64,000 bases of DNA. Origin: Macrotrachela quadricornifera (lineage: Eukaryota; Rotifera; Eurotatoria; Philodinida; Philodinidae). The stretch is from assembly GCA_022393335.1 (NCBI GenBank), contig JAJEKB010021191.1, forward strand, positions 1,691,604-1,755,603, written 5' to 3'. The translations under genes and the position numbers were made by a program. Position 1 is the first letter of the stretch; each line of letters begins with the position of its first letter. The notes under the pieces were generated by a model, which saw only the letters and a list, made by a program, of their open reading frames with translations, ran no database searches and was not told the DNA's origin. Shown piece after piece: positions 42,700-53,528 of the stretch.

Positions 42700-43140
42700 C
42701 AAATCGATCAGTTAATTATTCTCTCGTTTTTTACGGTAATTATATTTTATTACTAATTACTGGACAAGATAGTAGTAAAGGTTATCTTAAAGTTAAAACA
42801 ACACCAGAGCTCCTAAACAACTTAATATGGAAGATAATTGTTTTATTCAAATTTATTCAGAACAAGCAGGTGGTTCTTCTAAGTAATGTTCTTAAATAAT
42901 TGCTCTTTTAAAGCAAACAATCGCCTCGATCAACTCAAACTAGACTTTGCCCCAACCACTTCTCTTTAATTTCTTGCTATTTATCTTGTTTTTTTATTAT
43001 ATTGTATTATTTATCTAGGATTTTATTCAATCAATTTATTTCTTCTTTTCCTCTGTTCTTCTTTTTAATGCAAAGCCTTGATAAATGTTTCTATTTTCAA
43101 ATAAATAACACGAAACGCGTCGACGGAGCAAAATTCTGCA
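42700..43140. other. Coding-like tail and possible hammerhead remnant
   Basis: 42725-42890 has short protein-like pieces (YGNYILLLITGQDSSKGYL; MEDNCFIQIYSEQAGGSS) in two frames. Near 43075-43130 the word CACGAAACGCGTCGACGG matches the 3' half of a hammerhead core (GAAAC plus GCGTC), but the CTGATGA half is degraded to CTTGATAAA. Confidence 0.3.
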
Positions 43141-45400
43141 TTTATTCTTAATTAAAAACACATCATTCATATTTGAAGTATTCTGGCCTGCGATTACGAA
43201 TTCTTCAAAAAATCGGAATTCTTATAAGATTGAGTTTTTTTAAAAAGAAAGGATCCTGTATAGAAAATAGGAAAAATACACGTATGTATATTTTCTTCTC
43301 AAAAGTCTAGCTATCTAAACTTGCAACTGGAAATGTTCGTTTGATAGAGTTAACTTCAACGGCTAGACTTTGCTTCGACATACACTAATAGCCAAAAGTT
43401 CCTTACTATCCTAAGGTTTATTGTTATTTCAAGCTATTAGCTCGGAATTTTGATTGTACGTAGGTAGTGAGAAACGCTGTTCCTTTTCTGAAAGAAGGAA
43501 TATCTATTGTTGTATGCTCGAGTAGAAAATTCATTTCGAAGCCATAGATGTTGTTCCTAGGAATGGGCGATTTTAATCTCAACAAAAAAGAAATTTTACC
43601 GAACCTCAAAAAACCGTCAATTTTACCCAAGTCTAGTTTTTCCATCAGCAATATACCAGTTACTTATCTCATGCTCGTATTATCTTAACTATTGCTCTAC
43701 TATATAAATATAAATTATGCTTAAGATAAAATTTTTACGATGACGTCACAATTATCCTGCTCAACATGGAATATTTTTGAGAAAAGGGTACCGCATTTGA
43801 ACCATTATTAAAAGTCAATTATTGTTTACTAGTATTTCATATATGGATTATTGAAATTTAAGATATAATCTTTTCATAACGCTATTATGGCAATCCTAAT
43901 GAAGTACTATTTTAAGAATAACTTTATGTAGACAGAACGAAAAAAAATTCTTCTGTTTCCCACAGAAATACTATGCAGGATAGTTTAAATAATATTTGAG
44001 AACGGATGTTGGAGTTCTATATTAAGATACATAAATAGTTTCAAAGTACGATGAAACATATTGTAATGAAGAAAAGTATGGCTAATGCGTAGTGTATATA
44101 TTTTAAAGATATAGAGAAATGAACTGTCGAATGGTGAAATATAGTTTCTTACTTTTTGAAGTGTACTCTACAACGTGATATAAACAGTAATTTCGAATTC
44201 TAATATAAATACTTATGTCTAAAGTATTGGATTACATAGAAAAATCGATATACAAATAATCAGACGTTTTTACGATGAGAATTAACACTGAAATATATTG
44301 AAGTTGTTTTTAAGTATCTTAGAAGCAAGTTTGCTTGTGTATTTATATTCAATGAAGTTAGTTGGTTTTTTCCAAGTAATGTTTGTTTACGTGAATCAAT
44401 CAATCGTGCAATTTCATACACGTCATGACGGGTAAGACATACGAATATTTTTCGCACACATAGTTTTCGTCACGCCTCACTATATAGTTTTATCTTTTTC
44501 GGTTCTTTCTTCGATGTAAGACAAAAACAAACGCATATATATGTATACGATATATTCTTTTTACTAGATTTTTTTCTTTTTATGTTGTTTTTTTTCTGAA
44601 TACAAGCCAATATTTTGGATGAAGTGCCTGCTTCGACCATTTCGCTCCGTTCCTAGACATTACATAGTTTTTTTCATATAGTACAGGTAAAATAAGAAAA
44701 GTATTCGAAATATAGGACAAATCAAAGGATTTTTTAAAAATATAGGTCGAATCGAAGCTCAAGAAGTATTATTTCGACAGAAGACCCGTTTCTGAAAAAC
44801 AAAAATTGAGATTAGCAGATTGGTTTATATCGTAGATAAACAAGTTCATGTGCTTTACATATGATTATAACGAGTTATATAATCCATTTCCAGATGGCGA
44901 CAGTAGATAAATTTTGCACTACATGTACTTGTATTTTAGTAATTCGATTTGAAAATTGTATATGTGCCTCAACCAGAAGTAGCACAAGCACATTTACAAA
45001 TATCCGGATGAAAGTACTTATATGTGTACTTATAGTTATGTTACTTCTTGAAAATCTGATTGATTCACAAGAATGGACTAATGAGATTTTGACGAGTGGT
45101 AGAATAAGTATCAGTGCTTTCATTCAAGTACAAGTATAAGTATAAGTACAAGTTTCTCCCCACAAGTAAAACTACAATTATTTTGTACCTAATAGGGATG
45201 TTATTTTATTTTGGTTTCGTTATAATGAAGAATAAACTAACGAAAATCTTTATATTTATAAAATAGACATACGGATAATCTTTCTTCTTCAAAATAAAGT
45301 TAAAATAGAGAATAGAGACTGATTTATGCAAAGTCTCTTGATTACACTCAAGAATTTAATCCTGAAATTGATTGTGTATTTGAATGTTTATCCGCAAGCA
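43141..45400. other. Gene-free, AT-rich
   Basis: No gene recognised. A short AAGTATAAGTACAAG simple repeat lies at about 45127-45155. Frames at 43424-43651, 44260-44457 and 44861-45139 lack domain features. Confidence 0.45.
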
Positions 45401-45409
45401 CTGTTCAGC

Positions 45410-46265
45410 CCACTACCCCAGCAGAAACAAAGACTATAGGCCACCCTTAGGTCCTCCAGAGTTGAATTATACAGAAATGTTTTGCTGCTCAACCACTTTA
45501 TTATAAAACCATCCTTCGGTCCTCAATTGCAATATTATGGGGATATTTCTAGGTCATCAAGTGCTCTATATTAAGGATATTCTTAGGCTCTCAAGTGCTA
45601 TATTTTGACGGCATCCGTAAGTCCTTATGAGTTATGTTTATCCGCAGGCTAGTAGTTTGAATGTACAGGAAAAGGAGTTAGTGGATCCGCTTGACCCACG
45701 CTATTAGTTAGAAAAAAATAAATAAGAGTTATACGAACAATATATTCTAATTAAAAGCTATCTCAAAGAATTATTCTTCTCAATTGAAAAATTAATGCAG
45801 AAACTTACACCTACAAAGCAACAATATACCAAAGTGCTCTTTTTAAAATGAATTATTTCTCTAAATCCAATGTTTTTTATTTCAATGAATTCTGTGGTCA
45901 GAAGCAGTGTGGATCACGGGAATACACTATGCCTCTTGACTGTAGAATCAAACTACTATCCTTTGAACCAAAATATGGTAATTTTCTGGATTAAGATTCT
46001 AACTACAGTTAAGCGAATAGCTGCTGGCGACCTTGGATTACTCCAAAATATACCATTTCGTGACCTAAAGATATTTTCAATGTAGTGCTTGAGGACTTAG
46101 GGATGCTCCAACCATGTAGCACTTGAAAACTCAAAGATACCCTAATGTATAGTATTTAAGGATCTAAATATACCTTCATAATATAACTCTAGAAAACCTA
46201 ACAGTGCTCTCCAAATACAGTATTTGAGGACATAAGGGTTCTCCTAAAGGTTTTGTTTTTGCAAT
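45410..46265. mobile_element. Element with inverted subterminal tandem arrays
   Basis: The left array (about 45415-45640) has units with CTTAGGTCCTC, AAGTGCTATATT and GGATATTCTTAG. The right array (about 46015-46260) has the same units in reverse (GAGGACTTAGGGATGCTCC, AAGTGCTACAT in inverse). A roughly 370-bp non-repetitive core lies between. Terminal bases and target duplication could not be fixed. Related units also occur at 40110-40400. Confidence 0.55.
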
Positions 46266-46415
46266 GAGAGAAGAACGGACAATACTTGCCAACAAACGTG
46301 GAAACTCAAAATGAATTTCGAGATTAAGACTGACTACTGCGAGGAGAATTTACAAAAATCATTCTTTATTTTTACAAATAAAGATTATCTTTATCTTAAT
46401 ACAATAAAAATTATC

Positions 46416-46480
46416 TTTACCTTTATAAAATAAAGATAAAGTTAATCTTTATCGTTATTTTATAAAGTAAAGGTAAAGTA
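46416..46480. repeat. Perfect-type hairpin, about 30-bp arms
   Basis: CTTTACCTTTATAAAATAAA... folds back on ...TTATTTTATAAAGTAAAGGTAAAG around a TTAA centre. Flanking copies of TTATCTTTA extend the symmetry. Confidence 0.6.
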
Positions 46481-47318
46481 ACACCCCTAGTACCTAAAAG
46501 TCCAAAGAAAAATACTTTGTACCTAAAAGTTCAAATAAACATAATAGAATCCTTTCTCTGTTGCCTGTATCCTTTTCTCGTGCTCTTTGTTTATCCTTTT
46601 TTTAGTGCTCTGTCATGATTTTTTTCTGATGGTGTGCCAATAACCTTTTCTTATGACTTACTTTTTTGCTCATACTTTGCTCTTCACTAACGAACAAGTA
46701 TATAAGCCAAAGGATTTGTATGAAAGCAGTACGGTCTTTGATGTTCGAATAAAAGAAGCAATTCTATTGAAAATTGTCATATTACTCACATACAATTACC
46801 TTATGATAGGCATTCATGTCTAATTTTTTTGTTTTTCGTCCTTCATTTTATCTTTTTCATGTCTTTGTAGTTTCTTTTTTTATTAATCGTTTTCTCTTAC
46901 GTGTGGTTTGTATCATGCATATTGAAGTGAGTATCGTGAAAAATCGAATAAATGTATTTGCCGTTAGAACCAGTCCTTATCCCGTATATATTTGCATGTT
47001 GATGTTGAAAAACCTTTCAGATTTAGTGATAAATGTTCTTTCTAGATCAGTTCTGTTTAGACCACGCTCAGTAGAAGTAAACTGAACGGCAAAACCTAAC
47101 CAACAAACTAAGCAATTGACAAATCATCCTTCTTCCGAAAACACGAGAAAGTATGTTTAAGAAAGAAAGAATATCCTTTTTCCGATTTGTATGTTTTAGT
47201 TTTGCATAAATCAATCAATCTCAGTAGATACGTGGACTAAAAAAATTATAAAAAACAATTAACATTATTAACATTACATCGTTATATTCAAGAAAGCGAA
47301 TCCAAAAGAAAAAGTAAA
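46481..47318. other. Upstream region of the ZIP gene
   Basis: No gene recognised. An 89-codon frame at 46816-47085 is F/V-rich without a known pattern. The region presumably holds the ZIP promoter. Confidence 0.4.
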
Positions 47319-48269
47319 ATGGTTGCCTTCGATCGTAAAGTTGCTTTAGCATTTGGTTTGAATATTGCGGCGGGATTAGCAACATGTGTTGGAGGAATAG
47401 TCATCTTTATCAGAAAACTAGTACACCTTGCAAATCCATCCAGTCTGGGTATTGCTTTGGGACTATCTGCTGGAGTGATGATTTTTATTTCATTGGTGGA
47501 AATCTTTGGTGAAAGTGTGGAGCAGTTTGAACAAGGTCTTAGCGGAAACAACACAGAAAATCCCTGTGGCAATAATAACATATGTAAAGGACATGGCAAA
47601 ATGCTTGCAACAGTGTGTTTCTTTCTTGGTACTGGTATCGTTTTTTTAATGGATTATATTGTTGATAAAATATCTCCTGATGGACATCACGAAGTGACTA
47701 TAGATGAATTAAGTGCTGTTCAACAAGCACGTCCAAAGCCTGATTCAGAACATGTGTCAGACCTAACAAATATGGCAACAAGACAAAAATTAAATCGTAT
47801 GGGTGTGTTAACGGCACTGGCAATTGGCATTCATAATATACCCGAAGGCTTTGCAACTTATGCTGGAGCTATGGACAGTACAAAATTAGGTGTGGCGTTA
47901 GCTATTGGTATTGCTCTTCACAATATTCCAGAAGGTGTTGCTGTTGCGACACCAGTATATTTTGCTACAAAATCCAAACTTAGAGCTTTTCTTTTAACAT
48001 TGGTATCAGCTCTTGCTGAACCTGTTGGAGGATGTATTTGCGCGTTAATTATTCATGTTACAAAGACTATTAACGCCAAGGTAAACATGATAGTATACGG
48101 AGTTATTTTTGGTTTGGTAGCTGGCATGATGGTGACAATTTCCGTTAAGGAACTAATCCCTACAGCATACCATTTTTATCCCTCAAAAGATAAACTTGCA
48201 TGTTGCATACTAATTGGGATGGGTGTAATGGCATTAAGTTTGATTCTGATGGATTATGCAGGTGTCTAA
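47319..48269 (+). CDS. ZIP-family metal transporter (ZupT/GufA-like)
   Basis: Intact, intronless, 316 residues. Eight membrane segments of a ZIP zinc/iron uptake carrier fit the hydropathy. TM4 carries the metal-binding AIGIHNIPEGFATY and TM5 carries ALHNIPEGVAVATP, the two HNxPEG motifs of the binuclear site, followed by SALAEPVGG in TM6. The His in GDGHHE-like loop (PDGHHEVTIDE) lies in the variable cytoplasmic loop between TM3 and TM4. Length and motifs match the ZupT/GufA subfamily, which imports Zn2+ and other divalent cations across the plasma or an organelle membrane. A polyadenylation signal AATAAA lies at 48304-48309. Lack of introns among intron-bearing neighbours could mean retroposition or transfer, but single-exon genes are not rare. 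Confidence 0.93.
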   Translation: MVAFDRKVALAFGLNIAAGLATCVGGIVIFIRKLVHLANPSSLGIALGLSAGVMIFISLVEIFGESVEQFEQGLSGNNTENPCGNNNICKGHGKMLATVCFFLGTGIVFLMDYIVDKISPDGHHEVTIDELSAVQQARPKPDSEHVSDLTNMATRQKLNRMGVLTALAIGIHNIPEGFATYAGAMDSTKLGVALAIGIALHNIPEGVAVATPVYFATKSKLRAFLLTLVSALAEPVGGCICALIIHVTKTINAKVNMIVYGVIFGLVAGMMVTISVKELIPTAYHFYPSKDKLACCILIGMGVMALSLILMDYAGV

Positions 48270-49353
48270 ATATCATTTTCGATGCTTATTTCCACATTGT
48301 AGAAATAAACTATGTCTTGTGATTTGGTAATATTATTTTTCGTGTTTACTGCTATGCTTGTAATAGATTAAAACGTAATAAAATGCCTAGGTTCTGTTTC
48401 TTAAAGTTTACCACAAGGTGTTGAGAAAAGCAGTTAAGATAATGGAAAGGTGATTGAAGGTGCTAAAGATACTGAAAGTGCTGACGAGGAAACCGCCCGA
48501 GATGCTCAACACCAATTCTCTTCATTCATACATTGCTTCACAGATGGCATCGAGATAGGAAAAAGACCAAAAGAATTTGGGCTGACAGTTCGTTCTTGAA
48601 AAGCTAGGATCAATATTCTGTTGTTTCCAGCTAAAATGGCGAAAAATTAAAAATCTCACAATTCAGCCAAAAAAGACCGCATACATTTGAAATTTTTAAA
48701 ACTACGAGGTCACACACGTTGCTCGTTGATCTGAAAATTTCTGATTTACAGGATTTTTGCTCAGTATTAAAAAGCAACAATTCTTTAACCTCAAGAAATC
48801 TGATTATTGTTTGAGAGCTTTGAAATTAAGGAGACTCAATGTTGTGTGAGATATTTTATGGTTCATCCAAGAATGAAGATCGTCTATGAGTTGCCACGTA
48901 GATATCACGAACATTAGAAAGACAATTCCTTCATCAAAACTCTTTTACAAACAGAATCATAGGAAGAAACTATGTACGAACTGTTTATCCTGATTATACT
49001 GTTAATGGGTTGGTGAATTTTTAGCATTAGGAGTAATAAGCACGCGAACGTTCATCATGAAAAACATATCGTGAGACTCTTTGTGTGAGTAATAGCGTGG
49101 CTGCAGGTGTCGGATGCGTGTTGGCGTGTTACTGAACATCCTTCTCAATATATGGGTGCGTAAAGTGTATTTCTAACTAATTTTCGTCCATACCCACACA
49201 CAGATTTACACTCACATCGTTACCGAAGCCGCATAAAAACTTTATTCCCATCTAGGGCTTCCCCCACATTTATGCTTATTACCTTACCTACACCTACTGG
49301 CACTCACAGCCACATCTTCGCCCGCACTAAGACTCTCATGGTGTGGTAGGCTA
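48270..49353. other. Intergenic, nothing recognised
   Basis: No gene recognised downstream of the ZIP gene. 49130-49330 is locally C-rich (CCCACACACAGATT, CACTCACAGCCACATC), without a defined structure. Confidence 0.4.
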
Positions 49354-50812
49354 CCTCTCATTTGCGAACATGAAAAATATTGAAGTTTAAATTTAATAAG
49401 TTTTTTCAAATTTTCGACTGATTTTCGAGTTGAATAATTGCTAAGTTTGAAAAACAATCGAATATTTTTAAATCTAACTATGTAAAGTTTTTATCGTATA
49501 AAATATTTTCATTTAAAATTTTTTTGAGTAGATTTCCTGCAATTTATAGAGGACGTAAGTTAATAATCAATATATCTTTTTAATGATGTAGAATTCTATA
49601 ATTTGTAGAGGTCGTAAGCTATTAATTAGAATAAATTTTTAATGAAGGAGAATTTTTGTAATTTGTAGAGGACGTGAGTTATTGATGCGAACAATCTTTC
49701 AATTGCACGAAGGTTTTGTAGTTCACAGAGATCATCGTGAATGTAGAGACAAACTTGAGTATTTAATGTCTATGAAAGAGACAGTTGAATATTGTGGAGA
49801 GATTATAAATAAATGAAATGATTGTCAATTGTTAAAGGAATAATACGACTATAGCTCGAGCAGGGATCGTGGATGTAGAAATAAATTAAAGTACCTCATG
49901 TTTATGTGAGAGAGATTTTAATATTTTGGAAAGGTTTCTGATAAATGAATGACAGTCTAGTATTGGGATAGTAATAGCACTATACCTCGAGCAAGGGTCG
50001 TGAATGAAAAAGTAAACTGAAGTAGTATGTCTATGAGAAAGACCAATATTTTCTAATAATTTTAATTCAATGAAGTCATTGTCTGTTATTCAGGCAACAA
50101 TACTAAGATTGCACGAGCAAGGGTTGTTAATGCAGGAACATACTAAAGAAGTAACATCTTAAGAATGACGAAGAACTCGTAACTAAGTTTTATTTAGATT
50201 TATTTTAACAATTCAATATTTGTTTATCTCACTAAAAAGATTCTGTCAATTACAGTTTGAAGTTTTTATAGTTTGGATATTTGCATATAATCTGATACTC
50301 ATATGTATCGATATCAATGATGATATAGATTTGGTTTGGTTCATAATGACACTATGAGTGCTAATAGAATCGAAATGAATTACGCTTCCAATATCGTTGT
50401 CTATTGTGAATAGATGCTGAAGCACCTCGATTAACTAATTATTGCCCATTCAATATTAGTTTCCATGTTGTGAATGATACAACATATGTTAGTTGAATTT
50501 CGAACAAAAATTAATTAAAAGCGCTAACAATAAATGCTCTTTCTTTGTAATTTTAGCGGACTCTACAAATTATAATAAATTCATATTAAAAAATTGAATA
50601 GATCTATATGCAGCGCGCTCTACAAATTACAGTGAATAAGACGAAAATTGAAAAGCTTTTTATGTAGCGGACTCTATTTTAATTTCATAAAGATATGCAA
50701 TATTAATTTAAGTTTGAATAAACTTTAAATTTAAAATTTTGTTTTAAACTTTAGAATTAAGTTATAGAATTTAAAATTAATATTTATGTTTATGTTCGCA
50801 AATGAGAAGCTA
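49354..50812. mobile_element. Complete TIR element of tandem-repeat architecture, 1.46 kb
   Basis: Ends are CTCATTTGCGAACATG on the left and its complement TATGTTCGCAAATGAG on the right. Each subterminal region has three roughly 60-bp units containing AATTTGTAGAGGACGT (left, 49540-49720) or, inverted, GCGGACTCTACAAATTA (right, 50555-50690). The centre has four roughly 127-bp units beginning near 49733, 49860, 49988 and 50115, each with CTCGAGCAAGGGTCGTGAATG-like words. GCTAC flanks both sides but also flanks the 25282 copy, so it may be part of the element. No transposase frame exists. Half copies sit at 25282-25995 and 41690-42194. Confidence 0.75.
49733..50150. repeat. About 127-bp tandem repeat, four units
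   Basis: Imperfect units marked by AGAGATCATCGTGAATGTAG, GCAGGGATCGTGGATGTAG, GCAAGGGTCGTGAATG and GCAAGGGTTGTTAATGCAG, each followed by a GAAAGAGA-like block. Confidence 0.7.
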
Positions 50813-51226
50813 CGAGATAGAGTTCATTGATAAATTGAGGCAAATGTAGCATTTTTCTATTTTTATTTCTATATGTCAATCAAATATTGATTAAGCAGAA
50901 CGAAAACAATGATCTTTTTTATTTATTAATAGAAAAAGAAAAACTTATATATATATATATGTCGGAGGATAGATTAAAATTCAAGTTTCAACTAGGACAG
51001 GATTAAATTTTGATCTGTACTATTCAAAGAGGACTAGTACAGATTAAAATTTTAATTCGAACTAGGACAGATAAAAATACTGGAAGGAGAAGACTATTTA
51101 CCCCTGTAGATAACACAACTAATCGCAATGAATGAAATAATCTAACTAGAACTCAACGAATAATTAAATAGTTTTTAGAATAAGTGCAGACACACTAACC
51201 GTATATTGATTTGTGGTGGGTATGGT
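50813..51226. other. Non-coding
   Basis: Contains a TA microsatellite (TATATATATATAT near 50949) and three loose GGACAGATTAAAATTT-type repeats at 50975-51080. No gene. Confidence 0.45.
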
Positions 51227-51473
51227 CAGTGGCGGCAGAGTGCTATTAACCTAAGTGAGGCTCATAATATTTTTTCTCTACGACGGACTTTTATTAAAAG
51301 GTGAAGCAAAATATAATTCTTCTTTTTATTAGACCTCAGTAAAAACTACAACGGTCATTGTGAAAACAAAACGAATCAGAAGGTACCAAAAACTAACTTT
51401 CTCTGTTCGTTCTTCGATGCAAAAGTTGAACAGATACTTTTCAGTTCAATAGAATCTGTCTTTCCTTTATATA

Positions 51474-52107
51474 AGGGCATGACCAGTCGTGTTGATACCC
51501 CCAAGATATAAGATAGGAAATAATATTATTTTAGAGACGTGTATACAATGAATTTTATACCATATGAAAGACCGTCAAAAATAGGGTTTATTGGTACTAA
51601 ATAGTAAGGGTTTTGTAAACTTTATAATATCGAACTAAAAAAATTTTGAAAATTCTATACACTAAAAAAAATGTTAAAAAACTTATATTTTCTATATAAA
51701 AAGAACATTTGATTTTCCCATAAAATTAGCTTTTTTTATTGTTTCTATTACCATACATGTTATAAAATACACTTATTTAATTCAACTTTCTATGTTGTAT
51801 CTATTGAATATATTTTTAAACATATAAGGTAATAGAAATAATGAAAAGAAATTAATTTTATGAAAAAATTTAATGTTTTCTTTTCAGATAGAAGATGTGA
51901 GATTTTTCACTTGTTTTAATGTATAAAATTTTTTAAAATTTTTTTAGTTCGACATTACAAAGTTTATAAAACCCTTACTATTTAGTACCAATAAATCACA
52001 TTTTTGACTGGCTTTCATGTGGTATAAAATTCATTATATACACGCCTCTGAAATAATATTATTTCCTATTTTATATCTTGGAGTGCCAACACGACTGGTC
52101 ATGCCCA
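51474..52107. mobile_element. Palindromic miniature element, TATA/TA TSD
   Basis: 51474-51700 is the reverse complement of about 51890-52107. Ends are AGGGCATGACCAGTCGTGTTG... and ...CAACACGACTGGTCATGCCCA, flanked by TATA on both sides. The subterminal part (GAATTTTATACCATATGAAAG, TACTAAATAGTA) resembles that of the Tc1/mariner relic at 2205, so a Tc1/mariner-superfamily origin is likely. Confidence 0.75.
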
Positions 52108-52268
52108 TATATATGTGTGTGTACATATACGTGCTTGGATAAAACCAAACGTTCTAGAAATAAAACATATATAGACGAAACAGAGAAAAACTAAACATAC
52201 GAACAAGAAAATATGTAAGAAAAGAAGAAAAATACTTACACAACATACAGAGAAGGGAAATATCCAAG

Positions 52269-52454
52269 CAGAGGTGCAGAATCTTCCATAAAACGGTCAA
52301 ACTTGCACCCCCGGGGAAATTTGTTCGCAAATCTTCCCCTTTTGAAAAGTAACAATTCAAGAAGTTCATGCAGAAATACTCCAAAAATTTCCCTAAAAAC
52401 GAAAAATCCCCCCCCCCCGCGCGGGGGGTACACGAGGAAGATTTTGCACCTCTA
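52269..52454. mobile_element. 186-bp hAT MITE with 8-bp TSD
   Basis: The left end CAGAGGTGCAGAATCTTCC is mirrored by GGAAGATTTTGCACCTCTA at the right. A perfect 8-bp duplication TATCCAAG lies at 52261-52268 and 52455-52462. It holds a long C-run followed by GCGCGGGGGG (52410-52427), which makes spurious frames on both strands. Confidence 0.85.
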
Positions 52455-52734
52455 TATCCAAGTAAAAGAAAAGAAAAAAAAACATGATATATATAAGTTG
52501 TATGTGACATCTATGCGATAGAAGAACATAGAAAAGAAAATATATAAAAAATAGGTGAATTACATCATCAGATAGATATGTCAGAACATGTATCTAGTTA
52601 TGTTAGATGCCGAACATAATAATTTCTAGTAATGAAAGATAATATTCAATCCGAAAATAAGTGAGGCTGAACGTCAAGGGCTGAAAACCAAGTGAGGCTC
52701 AAGCCTTACGAGCCTCCATGCTCCGCCGCCATTG

Positions 52735-53528
52735 ATAATAATGATATGATTTTGCCAATAAGTTTTAGAATCTATTTGTTGATTTTTTTATCCGTCGTCT
52801 TTGTCTGTGAGTACATGTCAAAATCATTGCATTCTAAAACTTAATCATACGTTGATTATATAGATTTCGTAAAAGTATACAGTACTGACCAAAAATTATA
52901 ATAACACAAATATTTTCATATCTTTTCATACTGAGATCAACATGATTGAATGTACAAAATATAGGATTATTTTTCTAGAAAAAATATGAGTCATAAAGAA
53001 ATTCATAATATATTTAAAAGATTGAAGTTTTTCATACTTTCACAAATAGTTAATAATTAACATCAGAATGAATATTATCCAATAGAAAATCTATTAATGT
53101 TCGAACAATTTGCTTTGTAGTGGATTATTCAATGCAGTCTGAAAAAAGTTATATAACGAAACCAAAATCGTATATATTTATGTAATTTAATAAGCGAAAC
53201 ATTATGTGAAGATGTGAATAATGCAATAGTGTATCATTTAAATTCTTGATCTATAGCAAAGAATAACATCATTTTCAAATTCAGAAAATAATAACGAAAA
53301 GTATTAAAATATTCTAACAAAATTTTTCCTATGATGTGTTCATTGCTTTTTTTTAATATTTACTATTCTATAATTATGTCAGTTTAGTCAAATATATAAA
53401 CTCCATATTCACGAATTTATTCAATGAATAATCAATTTTATTGTTTTCAGATAAGAAAAGGGTAATAAAAAAACAGATTTAAAAAGTATATTTTATATAA
53501 AATTGTCAAATTTAGTTATATCATTCGA
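52735..53528. other. Intergenic, AT-rich
   Basis: No gene recognised. It lies 3' of the membrane-protein gene on the minus strand. Confidence 0.45.

Larger units (their letters stand above)
51227..52734. mobile_element. hAT-like element carrying nested insertions
   Basis: The left end CAGTGGCGGCAGAG matches the inverted right end CTCCGCCGCCATTG (CAATGGCGGCGGAG), the classic hAT CAGTGGCG terminus. AAGTGAGGCTC words occur just inside both ends. No 8-bp duplication survives. Two other elements lie inside: a palindromic one (51474-52107) and a short hAT MITE (52269-52454). No transposase is left. Confidence 0.55.

Noticed and set aside
46816..47085. 89-codon frame upstream of the ZIP gene
   Set aside because: No domain, splice context or codon signal distinguishes it from chance.
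52154..52510. 118-codon and 65-codon minus-strand frames
   Set aside because: They cross the C/G homopolymer and TIRs of the nested hAT MITE and have no domain features.
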